Positions 9,169-19,365 are shown, counted from the stretch's first letter. The stretch: 64,000 nt of DNA from Bacteroidaceae bacterium (GCA_017526905.1 JAFXQT010000006.1:46393-110392), one strand, 5' to 3'. Made by a program: numbers and translations. Notes: generated by a model not told the origin, from the letters alone.

Positions 9169-11762
9169 AGAATCGGACAAGCTTTTACTCTTTTATACTG
9201 ATCCTGCTGCTGCTGTGCGCCTTTCCCGCGGCAGCTCAGCAGGATTTTTCTTCGCGTGTCGTTGATGCCGACAGCCGCGAGCCTCTGCCATTTGCAAAGG
9301 TAATGACAAAGTCGGGCGCAGGCGTGCTGACCAACTACGAAGGCAACTTCCATATCCAGGCAAGCGCCTCCGACACACTGCACATCAGCCTCATCGGCTA
9401 TAACCCCTTCTCTATCGTTGCAGGCAATCTGCCCAAGACCGTCCGACTGAAGGTGCAGTCGCAACTGCTCCGCGAAGTAACCGTGACGCCTATCCAGCCC
9501 TTCTTAGTGCGCGCATCCAAGAAGCTGGCAAAAGAATTTGCGAAGCATGAGAACCAAACGTCCACATTCTTCCTGCGCATGCGTCAAGACTATTTCCAAG
9601 ACAGCCTGACATGGGCCGGGCTCAAGCGACAAATGATAGAGGCCTTCCTCAGCGGGCAGTCGGCAGTGAACCTCCGCAGCCCCAAAGTCATCACGGGCTA
9701 TCGGAGCGGCTACGCACCTGAAAGGCTCCGCGGCAATGCCTACCAACTAATTCAAATAGGAGCCATGGTGTTGGGGGATGGCAGTGATGTAGCAGGCGAG
9801 GGCATCGTGACGCCACTTCACCCCAAGGCTTCTGCCAAATACTACGACCAGTACTACGACATCCATGAGACGCGCGTGCTGGGCCAGCACGGCCAAAACC
9901 TTCGTCGCATCAGGTTCAGCACCTACACGGATGTCACACGCCCCATCATCGTAGGCACATTGCTTATCGACTACGACACCATGCAACCGCTGTCGTTCAA
10001 TGGTTCTATCCTAAATCTTCAGGAATTGGTAAACGTGGACGAGTTCCGCACCATGGAAGACGTTGCACCCCACTTCCGCATACAGTACCGGCACGACCGG
10101 GGCTTCACGGAGGTATCCACACTTTATGTCCGAGACCGCCTGCTCAAAAAAGACAGCAGGAGCACATTGGTCAACGTTGGGCAGATGGTATTGCCACCTG
10201 GAATCCCGCTGTCGGGCGAGAACCTGTTTGAATCCATCGACGCAGCCGGCTTCGACCGCCAGTTCTGGTCGGAACATGAAACAGTGACGCGCACTGACGA
10301 TGAGGAATATCTCTTCACCCACTCGACCAATAACCCCACGGCCACAGGCGACTCTACGGCACAACATACCAATCCGCACTTGGCGAAGGCAGAACAACGC
10401 TATTTGGCCGAACTGGTACGGCGTAACAGCATCGCGCTAAAGCAGATTCAAGGTTCGGTGGTAGTTGAAGCCGGCTCAAACAGGCCATTACCCTTTACCG
10501 ATGTGACTGTGGTGGGGCGCACTCGCACCGTGACCAACATGCAAGGCTTCTACAAGCTACTGTTCCAGCCGGAGGACACGCTCCTTTTCCAGGCTGCAGG
10601 CTACGAGCCACTAAAATTGGCAGGCAAGGATGTGCGGCGTGTGGTCAGGCTTACGCCCTTCCGCGTAGTAGAGAAGAATCCCAAGCACCTGAAGATTAGG
10701 GAGGTGCTGACAAAGATTGGCGTGCAGATGGAAGAAGCACTGAGCGCCAACCGTACCGACAGCGCCATATTCCACTACCGCCGTATCCGCACCTTGCTGC
10801 GCGACTCAGTAATGACCGAGGCCTTCCTCAAGGCACCCGACATCGTAAAGCTAAATGAGCCCGAAGTGCTGCTTGCACGCAATTACTACAGAGGCAAGCT
10901 CACACGCCTGGACAGCATTGGCGACGTAATGTTCGATACGCCCTCACAGGATAATCTGGAAATACTGAAAGCACGCTTTAAAGGCTTAAGCGACGACCAA
11001 ATGCAAATGCTGGTGAAGTTGCTGCCAAAGACGGTTCAACGTTCGTGGAAGCAGATGGAGGAACACAAACGCGACTTTGACCGTCCGTTCGCACCCCTTA
11101 TCGGCTTGAACAAGCCCAAGCACTACATAAAAGCATACGAGCCTGAAGATGAAGAGCATATACCCTTCAGTTTCCTGGGACTTGCCAGACAGATGCGGAA
11201 TCCGAGCGTTCTTGAGCTGCTTGAGGATCAGAACGGGCATCGCTACTGCCGCATAGAATTGAAACGCCGATGGTTATACCACCGGAGTGAAGGTGGCTCA
11301 ATGGTGATTAAAGAACAATCCTATCCGGCTATCATAGGCACTTTACTGATCGACCTGGACAACATGCAGCTGCTATCGTTCGATGGAAGCCTCAAGGGGG
11401 TGCTGAATCATGCACCAACCATGAAAGACTTTCGTGGACTTCAATACGAGCCCAATATCAGCATCCGCTACGATTTTTCCTACGAGCGCGGCTGGCCCGA
11501 AGTATGGCACTATGCCTCCAATGTCAATGCCAGCATCGGCGGAATAGCCGAACAGCTTACAGCCGACTGGTTCTGCATGTTCAACACACGGGGCATGGAC
11601 CTTGAGCTCAACGACGAATGGCTGGAGCACGCCACCCTACGGCTCAGACAAGAGGAGGGGATGGGCCAAGGGAAGCCGCTGGAAATTGACCACCTTTATC
11701 CCTCATTCTTCCTTTTTGACATCTTCAGCGAGAATGCCAAGTTCAGGCTGCTGCGCTGGTAG
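9165..11762 (+). CDS. Exported protein with two carboxypeptidase-regulatory-like domains and internal duplication
   Basis: 865 residues with a signal peptide ([17 protein letters not shown]). A CarboxypepD_reg-like beta-sandwich follows at about 27-105 ([17 protein letters not shown]...[10 protein letters not shown]), then a domain ending in [18 protein letters not shown]. From about 425 the plan repeats: [28 protein letters not shown], then [18 protein letters not shown]. No TonB plug, beta-barrel or peptidase motif was recognised, so function is unknown. An envelope location is inferred from the signal peptide. It overlaps pepT by 4 bp, suggesting translational coupling. Confidence 0.85.
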   Translation: MKNRTSFYSFILILLLLCAFPAAAQQDFSSRVVDADSREPLPFAKVMTKSGAGVLTNYEGNFHIQASASDTLHISLIGYNPFSIVAGNLPKTVRLKVQSQLLREVTVTPIQPFLVRASKKLAKEFAKHENQTSTFFLRMRQDYFQDSLTWAGLKRQMIEAFLSGQSAVNLRSPKVITGYRSGYAPERLRGNAYQLIQIGAMVLGDGSDVAGEGIVTPLHPKASAKYYDQYYDIHETRVLGQHGQNLRRIRFSTYTDVTRPIIVGTLLIDYDTMQPLSFNGSILNLQELVNVDEFRTMEDVAPHFRIQYRHDRGFTEVSTLYVRDRLLKKDSRSTLVNVGQMVLPPGIPLSGENLFESIDAAGFDRQFWSEHETVTRTDDEEYLFTHSTNNPTATGDSTAQHTNPHLAKAEQRYLAELVRRNSIALKQIQGSVVVEAGSNRPLPFTDVTVVGRTRTVTNMQGFYKLLFQPEDTLLFQAAGYEPLKLAGKDVRRVVRLTPFRVVEKNPKHLKIREVLTKIGVQMEEALSANRTDSAIFHYRRIRTLLRDSVMTEAFLKAPDIVKLNEPEVLLARNYYRGKLTRLDSIGDVMFDTPSQDNLEILKARFKGLSDDQMQMLVKLLPKTVQRSWKQMEEHKRDFDRPFAPLIGLNKPKHYIKAYEPEDEEHIPFSFLGLARQMRNPSVLELLEDQNGHRYCRIELKRRWLYHRSEGGSMVIKEQSYPAIIGTLLIDLDNMQLLSFDGSLKGVLNHAPTMKDFRGLQYEPNISIRYDFSYERGWPEVWHYASNVNASIGGIAEQLTADWFCMFNTRGMDLELNDEWLEHATLRLRQEEGMGQGKPLEIDHLYPSFFLFDIFSENAKFRLLRW

Positions 11763-11796
11763 CCGCCCAAGTAGCGAAGTTAGTAACCGTAAAAAG

Positions 11797-11869
11797 AAAT
11801 GATTATCCGCATGTGTACCACCAGCAGGACGCTAAAGCGTCTTGATGGTAGGATTGCGGATAATCATTT
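11797..11869. terminator. Large hairpin between convergent genes
   Basis: Perfect 14-bp arms (AAATGATTATCCGC at 11797-11810 and its complement at 11856-11869) enclose a second stem GACGCT-AA-AGCGTC and a TACCA/TGGTA pair. It separates the plus-strand 9.2-kb gene from minus-strand hslR and may serve both directions. Confidence 0.7.
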
Positions 11870-11871
11870 AC

Positions 11872-12402
11872 TTAATCCTCTTCGTCATCGCCCATATCGA
11901 ATCCGAACGCTGCAAAGTCGAAATCGTCAATGAACGTGGGAACATCAGCAGCCTGAGCGCCAAAGCTATCTAAGGCACGGCGTTCCTTCTTGGTGGGGCG
12001 TCCTGTGCCACGGGCACGATCCACGAAGCCGCTGATGCGGTTCATCTCCAACAATTCATACTGCTCGGGGGCGGTTACATTCTCCAGAATCTGCGGAATC
12101 AGTTTGGCCCCCACACGGTGCTCAATGGCCTGAAGGATACGGAAACTATAGGTGACGGGCGGCTTGCGCACATCCACCACATCGCCCACCTTGACCATGC
12201 GCGAGGGCTTCTGCTGGGTCCCGCCAATACCTACCTGCCCCTTCTTACAGGCTGCGGCAGCTACAGAACGGGTCTTGAAGATGCGGGCAGCCCACAACCA
12301 CTTGTCCAAACGGGCAGTTCTTCCTTGAGATGCTCCTGCCCTTCCCTCCTCTGCAAGAAGGGGGGCTGTAACTTTTGATTGTTGCGTATGTTTGGTGCTC
12401 AT
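11872..12402 (-). CDS. hslR: S4-domain RNA-binding protein, HslR/Hsp15-like
   Basis: Small RNA-binding protein of the Hsp15 group, which in E. coli binds 50S subunits carrying stalled peptidyl-tRNA. The S4 domain begins at TARLDKWLWAARIFKTRSVA (about residues 29-48) and continues through VKVGDVVDVRKP. A C-terminal segment has the TGRPTKKERR motif and ends in an acidic tail. The first 28 residues form an extension encoded by a C/G-rich repeat-like stretch (12335-12366). It lies 13 bp after pth and is presumably co-transcribed with it. Confidence 0.87.
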   Translation of the reverse strand: MSTKHTQQSKVTAPLLAEEGRAGASQGRTARLDKWLWAARIFKTRSVAAAACKKGQVGIGGTQQKPSRMVKVGDVVDVRKPPVTYSFRILQAIEHRVGAKLIPQILENVTAPEQYELLEMNRISGFVDRARGTGRPTKKERRALDSFGAQAADVPTFIDDFDFAAFGFDMGDDEED

Positions 12403-12415
12403 ATTTCCACTGCAG

Positions 12416-13039
12416 TTATTCGCCTCCTGCCTGAGAGGGCTCAGTGGCAGGCTTGCTCTTCCTGTTCAATTGATTCATTGCCATCTGTATGCCGGCCAGG
12501 CAGAAGGTCTTTATGGCGGCTGACGTCTCCTTGGTACGTTCGGGAATCAATGCCTCCTCCTCGGGCGGAATCTTTCCGAGCACGAAATCAACCTGCTGAC
12601 CGCGATGAAATTCGGAACCTATGCCGAAACGCAGACGGGCATAAGCCTGGGTGCCAAGTACCTGGGCAATATGCTTCAGCCCGTTGTGACCAGCATCGCT
12701 GCCACTGGGTTTCATGCGCAGTTGTCCGAAGGGCAAAGCCAAATCGTCAACACAGATTAGTAAGTGGGAGAGTTCTATCTTCTCCTGCTGCATCCAGTAG
12801 CGAACGGCATTGCCACTGAGATTCATGTACGTGCTGGGCTTAAGCAGGATCAGCTGGCGGCCCTTCACACTGATGCGCGTCACGAAGCCATAGCGCTTAT
12901 CCTCCCAGACGGTTGGCTTGCCTTTTTCCTCATTGACCGAGGCAGCCAGGGCATCAACCATGCGAAAACCTATATTATGGCGCGTGCCTTCGTAGTCGGG
13001 GCCAATATTACCAAGGCCCACAATCAGATACTTTTCCAT
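12416..13039 (-). CDS. pth: Peptidyl-tRNA hydrolase
   Basis: Cleaves peptidyl-tRNA released from stalled ribosomes. From ATG at 13039 the product is 207 residues: [20 protein letters not shown], then HNIGFRMVD with the catalytic His, [18 protein letters not shown] and [11 protein letters not shown]. An in-frame ATG at 13117 would add 26 residues that do not belong to the family, so the internal start is chosen. The gene sits between rplY (upstream) and hslR, a usual Bacteroidetes arrangement that joins ribosome-rescue functions. Confidence 0.94.
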   Translation of the reverse strand: MEKYLIVGLGNIGPDYEGTRHNIGFRMVDALAASVNEEKGKPTVWEDKRYGFVTRISVKGRQLILLKPSTYMNLSGNAVRYWMQQEKIELSHLLICVDDLALPFGQLRMKPSGSDAGHNGLKHIAQVLGTQAYARLRFGIGSEFHRGQQVDFVLGKIPPEEEALIPERTKETSAAIKTFCLAGIQMAMNQLNRKSKPATEPSQAGGE

Positions 13040-13170
13040 AGGACTCTCCCCCTGCGCCTCTCCTTTGGAAGAACGCATGCATACCTTTGCTATCAGTTTT
13101 GTAATACGGGCAAACATGACTATGGGGGTAAGGATAATTTAAGTTTAGGGAGTTAAAATGGAAGTTATAA

Positions 13171-13215
13171 AGACTAAAAGAAAGACGCAAAGCCCATAGA
13201 TGTTCCTTGCGTCTT
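13171..13215 (-). terminator. Rho-independent terminator after rplY
   Basis: A 9-bp stem AAGACGCAA/TTGCGTCTT (13182-13190 with 13207-13215), read on the minus strand, is followed by a T-rich TCTTTTAGTCT. pth, 132 bp further on, may therefore have its own promoter or depend on read-through. Confidence 0.75.
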
Positions 13216-13270
13216 CTTGTGTTTGAAAATAACGGTCCTCACACCTGTAGTGAGCATGGGGGAAGGCCGT

Positions 13271-13876
13271 TTATGCCTCAGCGTCCTCGGCTGCAGCTGC
13301 TGCGCTACGAGCGTTACGTGTCATCTGAACCTGGCAGACAACCACGCTGGGGCTGGTTACAAGTTCGAGACCTTCGAAGTGGAGCTCGCCCACCTTGATG
13401 GTCTTGCCCAGCTCAAGGTTGGTCACATCGATATCCAGACGCTCGGGAATGGCGGTGTGCACAGCCTTCACCTTCAGCTTACGAACGCTGGCGCTGAGTC
13501 TGCCACCGGCACGCACACCGGCTGCCAAGCCATTCAGCTTGATGGGTACTTCCATCACGATGGGTTTGTCATCGGTAATCTCATAGAAGTCAACGTGCAA
13601 GACATTGTCCTTCACGGGGTGGAACTGAGCTTCCTTCAGCACAGCCTTGCACTCCTTGCCATCGATGTTGAGGAGCACAGTGTAGATGTGAGGGGTATAG
13701 AGGAGCTTGCGGAGCTCGTCGGCGGTAACGGAGAAGGAAGTTGCCACAGGAAGGCCATTCTCGTCCTTCTTCTCACCATAAATGTTACAGGGAATGATGC
13801 CCTGCTTACGCAGGATCTTAGCGTACTTCTTTCCGCTCTCGGTACGTGCAGTACCTTTGATTTCAATTGTCTTCAT
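13271..13876 (-). CDS. rplY: 50S ribosomal protein L25/general stress protein Ctc
   Basis: Binds 5S rRNA in the central protuberance of the large subunit. Residues 1-95 from MKTIEIKGTARTESGKK form the L25 domain, followed by the CTC/TL5 C-terminal domain and an Ala-rich tail (201 residues). An upstream ATG at 13930 lies between the promoter and the family start and was not used. ATG at 13876 gives the conserved N-terminus. Confidence 0.94.
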   Translation of the reverse strand: MKTIEIKGTARTESGKKYAKILRKQGIIPCNIYGEKKDENGLPVATSFSVTADELRKLLYTPHIYTVLLNIDGKECKAVLKEAQFHPVKDNVLHVDFYEITDDKPIVMEVPIKLNGLAAGVRAGGRLSASVRKLKVKAVHTAIPERLDIDVTNLELGKTIKVGELHFEGLELVTSPSVVVCQVQMTRNARSAAAAAEDAEA

Positions 13877-13970
13877 TTTGAATAGATTTTGTGTTACTCT
13901 AATTAAGTTACTTTGCTTAATCGCCATCACACGAACCCGCCCTAAAGCGGATGATTGCTCAAAAGCGCGG

Positions 13971-14002
13971 CAAAAGTAGTGCTTTTTCTACAACTGGCCA
14001 AA
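13971..14002 (-). promoter_or_regulatory. Promoter of rplY
   Basis: TACTTTTG (-7) at 13971-13978 and TTTG (-33) at 13999-14002, exactly 20 nt apart on the minus strand. A leader of about 90 nt follows before the ATG at 13876. Confidence 0.75.
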
Positions 14003-14019
14003 CATTTTTGCAGTATAAA

Positions 14020-14050
14020 TTGGTGGAGTGCGTGTTTTTTCCTACTTTCG
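14020..14050 (+). promoter_or_regulatory. Promoter of the 14-kb exported protein gene
   Basis: TTGG at 14020-14023 and a near-consensus -7 box TACTTTCG at 14043-14050 are 19 nt apart. It is divergent from the rplY promoter and partly shares its DNA. Confidence 0.55.
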
Positions 14051-14091
14051 CCCCTTGAAATCGTTCTACCTACACTATTCACCTTATATAT

Positions 14092-17000
14092 ATGAAAGCA
14101 TATCGCACTATTCTCTTAGCTGCCTTGATGGCAGTAGGCATGGGTGCCAGAGCACAGAATGCGCCAGTGGACGAGAACCCTTCGCCAACCGAGGGCGTCA
14201 TCACCCACCAGTTTGTGAACGAAGGCACCATGATGGCAGACCTCCTGCAAATGCTGGCCAACTCGATGACCTATGCCAAGAACATCTGGTACAACTGTCA
14301 GGCACCTAACAGCGTGAATGAACCGTGTGGATTCTTCAAAGCCAACAGTGCCGGTCAGAGCAACGAGGACGGCGTGCGTACCAACGCCGACTTTTCCATG
14401 ATTTGCGCATTCCTTTACAAATACGCCCAAGGCAAGGCCACACTGCCCGAAGGGCTCACTTGGGCACAGGTAAAGGACATGGCCATGAAGAGCCTGGTAT
14501 TTGGCTACTCCACCCATAAGGCCAACAAGCTGAAAGTGACCTCAAACAACGCCTATTGGGGCAGCACAGCCACCAATGACGTCGTCTGGGAAAGCTCGCT
14601 CTGGGCGATGAGCCTTGCTTACGCCAGTTTCTTCCTGGCCGATGAATTGTCAGCCCAACAGAAGGATTACATCTATAAGATGCTGAAGGCCGAATGCAAC
14701 TACGAGTTGGCACGATCCATACCCACGGGCTTTGCCGGCGACACGAAGGCAGAAGAGAACGGGTGGGAGGCCGACATCCTGGCCGCCACGCTGGGACTGT
14801 ATCCCGACGATGCGCTGGCCAAACGATGGTTTGAACGGTTGCGCGAGTTCGCCATCAACTGCTATTCACAAGCCGATGACGCCAATGACAAGACCGTCAT
14901 CGACCCGGCCTACGACACAAAGACGGTGGCCGACCTCTACCGTGGGGCTAATCTCTATGAGGACTTCACCCTGCAAAACCACAATTACTTCCACACTTCC
15001 TATCAGAACGTCGTCATCCAGGAACTGGGCGAAGCCGCGCTGGCACTGCGCCTGTTTCAAGGGAACAACCAAAAGTGGCAGACCAATGCGCTGATGCACG
15101 GCAACCAAGCCGTCATGGACAACGTACTGGCCTGGCTGGCCTTGGCCGACGGCGAGTTGGCCATGCCCAACGGCAATGACTGGAGCATGTTCCTTTTCGA
15201 TCAGATTACCTCCTACAGCACCCTGGCCTGCTTCCTGCGCAACCCCGACGCGCTACTGCTGGAGAACATGGCCTATAAATATATAAAGGCACGCCAGCAG
15301 ACCACAGCCGATGGTTCCTGGCTGCTAAATTCCGACATCGGACCGCGCCGCATGGGCGTTCAGGGGCACCGCGTAATGATGACTTACCTGATGCACCTGG
15401 TTGCGTCCACCGCCGACCTCAAGCCCACCACTTGGGCACAATTCAATGAGACACACAAGGAAGCACACCGGCTACTCACCCAAAACATCGTCCGGGCAGC
15501 CTCCGACGATCGTTTCGTCACCTTCTCCTGGTCCAACGGCTTGAAAAGCTACACGGGCTACTTTGCCGACACAACCCCTGACCGCAACAAGATTGTATGC
15601 CCCTTCAAAGCAAACAACACCGGCAACCTGCTGGGCTGGTACACCGTGAGCGGGCATAACAACAACGCCACCCCTGTGGTATCGGGCATTTATCAACTTC
15701 AGGACAACGCCTTCACGATGAACGGCTCGCTCAACACCAACGACGCCACACTGGAGAACCGTTTTGTGCTGGCCGCGACTAAGGGCAATGCCATAGTCTA
15801 TATGAATCAGATCAAGGCACTGGCCAACGGCACGCTGACCGGACGCAGAGGCGGCCTACTGGCCATTTCCACCGATCCCTTCACACGCCTACAGCGCACC
15901 TTGTACCATGAGGGCGGCAGTGTCCAGACCAACGGGGCACAAATGCAGCAGCTCAGCTCGTCATGGGTCAACATCGACCAGAGCGTGGGCATTGTCACAC
16001 TGGGCGGAACAGGCCGCATCGGCTTTGGCGACCGCGCGCTGAGCAACTCCATCTACATGAGCAAGCTCTACCCCATTTATTCCACCGGCAGCCAAGCATT
16101 CAAACAGGGCGATGTCATCGACCGCACAGCCGTTATCTATTATTCCAAAGTAGATGATGTCACCACCCAACAGCTGCAAGCCGAGGCACAGAGCCTGACC
16201 GACTTGTTGCCCGAAGGCTGGAACGGACTCACTTGCGCCGACCCTGACGGGACGCGCTATCTCATCATCGCTAATTTTGCCGGAGGCAGCAAGAACAAAA
16301 CCGAGCTGAAGGAACTGACCTCTGCCTACGGCGCACCTGTACTGGCCGCCGAGACGTATATCACCGACTCCAAAGCCACGGCCATCATCGCACTGGACGA
16401 GCAGCACAGCTACATGCAGCCGTTCACAGTGTTTGTCAAGGGCAGCGGCGTCGTGGCCAAACAGTTCAACCCTTGGGACGACAGCCAGTTCTCCATCCGC
16501 GCCATCGGCCAGACCGACGAGAACGTAACGGTCACCTACGTTCACAATGGCCAGGTGGTCAGCACCACAAACATCACCGTACACGCAGGCGCCACGCTGA
16601 ACATACGCCTGGACGGCTCCGCCATCAGTGTGAGCGAGCCTGACTTAATGACACCTGGCGGCAGCCCCATCTATGAGGACGTAACGGCTCAGTACATAAC
16701 AAACCCTAATTTTGAGGAGGACGAAACGTGGGGCACCACGGGCAGCATCACCCTCAACGGCACTGTTTACAATCCCTGCTACACACAAACCGTGGCAGCC
16801 GCCAACAAACAGTTCCCGCAAGTGTTGCCCGTGCGCGGTTGGAAAGCCGAGTCTAAGCTCTCGCCCGCTTCCAACTACGCCCTCCTCTATTCCATGCCCT
16901 ACAGCTTTGACCGCTATTGCGTCAGCCCCTCCAACGTGGGCAACAGCACCAGCATCATGGCTCCTCCGGCCGCCTTTGCCGACGAGGCCGGCACACGCTG

Positions 17001-17613
17001 TCTGTCCATGCTAAGTTCCTGGACCGCGGGCACCAATGCCATCAGCCAAGATATAACGCTGCCTACGGGCCATTACATCCTACGCTTTGACTATCGTTAC
17101 ACCTGCCCCAACGAAAGCCGCCGCACGGCAACCAACGTCATCTCCACCACAGGCGGAAACGTATGCACCTCGTTGTGCGGTTTCGAAGTGAGCGGCGAAA
17201 CAGACCGTGTATTCATCCAAAGGGACGGCGAGGATGAGCAGGTATATTCTGGCACTCCCTGCTACTCCTTCCCCACCGAGCAGGACACGTGGCAGGAAAC
17301 CGCCTATCGCATCCATGTGGCAGGCCCCCAGGCCAACATCACGCTCCGTTTCGGTGTCAGCACCACTGCAAACCAGGGAGCCGCCAACCAGACACGTATC
17401 TACGCCGACAATGTGCGGCTCATCAAACTGCGGTACAGCGGCACCGGCATAACAACACCGTCGGCCTCAAACGAAACGAGGGCCAACGCAGCAGTCTATG
17501 ATCTGAGCGGACGGCCTGTGCGCAACACCAACGGGAACAACTGCCACCCCACAGGCAAACGGGGCATCTACATTTCCAACGGGCAGAAAGTGCTGACCCA
17601 AGCCAACTACTGA
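14092..17613 (+). CDS. Large exported protein, family not recognised, possible polysaccharide-active enzyme
   Basis: 1173 residues with a signal peptide (ILLAALMAVGMGARAQ). Residues of about 40-480 are Trp- and Tyr-rich and helical (WESSLWAMSLAYASFFLADE, NHNYFHTSYQNVVIQELG, GPRRMGVQGHRVMM), reminiscent of alpha/alpha-toroid lyases. About 490-800 look like beta-sandwich (GLLAISTDPFTRLQRTLYHE). About 830-1120 resemble a carbohydrate-binding jelly roll (NPNFEEDETWG, HYILRFDYRYTC). The C-terminus has VYDLSGRPVRN...GIYISNGQKVL, like other exported proteins here. An enzymatic role in glycan breakdown is inferred, and no catalytic residues are assigned. The M50-like gene starts 10 bp downstream. Confidence 0.7.
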   Translation: MKAYRTILLAALMAVGMGARAQNAPVDENPSPTEGVITHQFVNEGTMMADLLQMLANSMTYAKNIWYNCQAPNSVNEPCGFFKANSAGQSNEDGVRTNADFSMICAFLYKYAQGKATLPEGLTWAQVKDMAMKSLVFGYSTHKANKLKVTSNNAYWGSTATNDVVWESSLWAMSLAYASFFLADELSAQQKDYIYKMLKAECNYELARSIPTGFAGDTKAEENGWEADILAATLGLYPDDALAKRWFERLREFAINCYSQADDANDKTVIDPAYDTKTVADLYRGANLYEDFTLQNHNYFHTSYQNVVIQELGEAALALRLFQGNNQKWQTNALMHGNQAVMDNVLAWLALADGELAMPNGNDWSMFLFDQITSYSTLACFLRNPDALLLENMAYKYIKARQQTTADGSWLLNSDIGPRRMGVQGHRVMMTYLMHLVASTADLKPTTWAQFNETHKEAHRLLTQNIVRAASDDRFVTFSWSNGLKSYTGYFADTTPDRNKIVCPFKANNTGNLLGWYTVSGHNNNATPVVSGIYQLQDNAFTMNGSLNTNDATLENRFVLAATKGNAIVYMNQIKALANGTLTGRRGGLLAISTDPFTRLQRTLYHEGGSVQTNGAQMQQLSSSWVNIDQSVGIVTLGGTGRIGFGDRALSNSIYMSKLYPIYSTGSQAFKQGDVIDRTAVIYYSKVDDVTTQQLQAEAQSLTDLLPEGWNGLTCADPDGTRYLIIANFAGGSKNKTELKELTSAYGAPVLAAETYITDSKATAIIALDEQHSYMQPFTVFVKGSGVVAKQFNPWDDSQFSIRAIGQTDENVTVTYVHNGQVVSTTNITVHAGATLNIRLDGSAISVSEPDLMTPGGSPIYEDVTAQYITNPNFEEDETWGTTGSITLNGTVYNPCYTQTVAAANKQFPQVLPVRGWKAESKLSPASNYALLYSMPYSFDRYCVSPSNVGNSTSIMAPPAAFADEAGTRCLSMLSSWTAGTNAISQDITLPTGHYILRFDYRYTCPNESRRTATNVISTTGGNVCTSLCGFEVSGETDRVFIQRDGEDEQVYSGTPCYSFPTEQDTWQETAYRIHVAGPQANITLRFGVSTTANQGAANQTRIYADNVRLIKLRYSGTGITTPSASNETRANAAVYDLSGRPVRNTNGNNCHPTGKRGIYISNGQKVLTQANY

Positions 17614-17623
17614 ACCCTCGCAC

Positions 17624-18787
17624 ATGGATACACTGAAATACATTGTCAAATTGTTGCTCGGTCTGATAGCCGGCTCCGCTATCGGCCTTCTCATCGGAGG
17701 TGCTGCCGCCCTCCTATTTACTGATGCCGACTGGCACCAACTGCTGCATAAGTTTGCCCAGATAGATATAATTGAGTTATGCACGCTCGTGGTCACGGCC
17801 TTCCTCAGCGCGATTGCAGCCGGCATCCTGGCCATCATCCTGCATGAAGGAGGGCACCTCATCTTCGGTCTGCTCACAGGCTATCGGTTCGTGTCTTTCC
17901 GCGTGTTCAGCCTCACATTACTCCGCAACGACGGGCACTTCCGCTGGAAACGTTTCTCACTGGGCGGCACCGGCGGACAATGCCTGATGCGGCCTCCCGC
18001 TCGTCCAGTTGAACAAATTGACACACGCTGGTACAATGCAGGCGGCGTGCTTGTGAATCTGCTCACAGCATGCATAAGTATCGGGCTGTACCTGTATTCC
18101 ACAGCCCCCGCCGAAGGGAACCGCCTGCCAGCCTGGCTGGAGATGTTCTGCCTGATCAGTTTCATTATTAACATTTTCATTGCACTGTTCAACGGTATTC
18201 CCTTGCGCTTAGGGGGCATCGGCAACGACGGCTATAACCTATTCCACCTTGAAACCCGTCCGACCGACAAGTTATTGCTCTATCGGATGCTCGAAGCAAA
18301 CGCACTCATCCAATCCGGTACGCAGCCCAAAGACCTTCCTGCAGAATGGTTCCCCCACCCCTCTACTACCGACTGGGCCGATGGGCTACAGGCCAACTGG
18401 CAGATGATGGCTGTGGCTCATTTTGAGAATCAGCATGACTGGGATACAGCCTACGAACTGCTGGCCGACGCGATGGATCATCGCACCAAACTTCTCGGCC
18501 TTTTCCAAAATGAATTGACCGCTGAAATGTTTTTCGTATGTCTGGCCACAGGGCGGACAGACGAAGCACGCCACTATTGGACTGACGACATAGCAACCTA
18601 CGTGCGTAAGTATGCAAAAACGCAAAGCAGCAAACAGCGCATCCTTTTTGCCAAAGCCCTGCTGCTGGATGCAGACCCCGCTTCTGCCCACACGTTGCTG
18701 GATGCCTTGAAAGAGCGGAAGGAACAGTACCTGCTGCAAGGCGAAGTGGCTATGGACCTGGAGCTCATGCAATGGCTGCTGGCATAG
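17624..18787 (+). CDS. Membrane M50-like (site-2 protease fold) metalloprotein
   Basis: 387 residues. Two hydrophobic segments (about 8-32 and 52-73) run into ILHEGGHLIFGLL, an HExxH zinc motif at 74-78. A further membrane region near 140-190 is followed by ND at 201-202 in GGIGNDGYNLF, which could give the third metal ligand as in the LDG motif of site-2 proteases. The C-terminal 180 residues are soluble and helical and may hold TPR-like helices. Substrate unknown. Ten bases separate it from the preceding exported protein gene, suggesting one transcript. Confidence 0.75.
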   Translation: MDTLKYIVKLLLGLIAGSAIGLLIGGAAALLFTDADWHQLLHKFAQIDIIELCTLVVTAFLSAIAAGILAIILHEGGHLIFGLLTGYRFVSFRVFSLTLLRNDGHFRWKRFSLGGTGGQCLMRPPARPVEQIDTRWYNAGGVLVNLLTACISIGLYLYSTAPAEGNRLPAWLEMFCLISFIINIFIALFNGIPLRLGGIGNDGYNLFHLETRPTDKLLLYRMLEANALIQSGTQPKDLPAEWFPHPSTTDWADGLQANWQMMAVAHFENQHDWDTAYELLADAMDHRTKLLGLFQNELTAEMFFVCLATGRTDEARHYWTDDIATYVRKYAKTQSSKQRILFAKALLLDADPASAHTLLDALKERKEQYLLQGEVAMDLELMQWLLA

Positions 18788-18817
18788 CCCCCCCCTCTCT
18801 GCACATTCGCACAAACA

Positions 18818-18872
18818 AAGAAAGCCCTCCTCACGTCACCGCTTACCGCGGCTGGTGAGGAGGGTATTTCTT
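18818..18872. terminator. Bidirectional terminator hairpin
   Basis: CCCTCCTCAC at 18825-18834 pairs with GTGAGGAGGG at 18855-18864. The arms are flanked by AAGAAA and TTTCTT, so a U-rich end exists on both strands. It separates the convergent M50-like and coiled-coil genes. Confidence 0.8.
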
Positions 18873-18896
18873 GTGGGAATGTTGATTGTCAGTGCA

Positions 18897-19247
18897 TCAG
18901 TCGGCAGCCACAGCAGCCAGTTTCAGCTTTTCCAGCTTAGCCTGAGCCTTCTCCAGGTCACGCTGCAGCTTCTCAGCCTTTTCCTTGGCTTTCTTCACGC
19001 GGTTGTGCTGCTTCTCGATGTCCCTCTCCAACTTCTCCTGCAGTTTCTTGATTTGCAGTTCGCTGTCTTTTTCAATCTGGACGGCATCAATCTTAGCCTG
19101 TTCAGCCTTAACCGTAACCTTTGACACTTCAGCCTCAGCCTTCTTCACGGCCATTTCAGCCTTCGACAACACATCCTGTGCGCATACTGAGTTCGTCATT
19201 GCAGAGCAAGCAAGCAACATCGTTGCTGCTACTAAATACTTCTTCAT
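18897..19247 (-). CDS. Small exported coiled-coil protein
   Basis: 116 residues. A signal peptide (KYLVAATMLLACSAMTNSVCA) is followed by a highly charged Lys/Glu/Ala-rich heptad region from about residue 28 to the end (KAEKLQRDLEKAQAKLEKL), predicted as one long coiled coil. It probably acts in the periplasm or at the envelope. No enzyme motif is present and the family is not recognised. It has its own promoter and terminator, so it is monocistronic. Confidence 0.75.
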   Translation of the reverse strand: MKKYLVAATMLLACSAMTNSVCAQDVLSKAEMAVKKAEAEVSKVTVKAEQAKIDAVQIEKDSELQIKKLQEKLERDIEKQHNRVKKAKEKAEKLQRDLEKAQAKLEKLKLAAVAAD

Positions 19248-19334
19248 AATTTGTTTCTTTATTAGGTATTATCTTGTGTTATTGCCCGACTCGGAAGACA
19301 CGCCTCAAGGCGCCTTTACGAGCATATTTGCTGA

Positions 19335-19365
19335 CAAAAGTACAACCTTTTCGCATTTTCGCAAA
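19335..19365 (-). promoter_or_regulatory. Promoter of the coiled-coil protein gene
   Basis: TACTTTTG (-7) lies at 19335-19342 on the minus strand, with TTTG 19 nt upstream of it. The predicted leader before the ATG at 19247 is about 80 nt. Confidence 0.7.
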
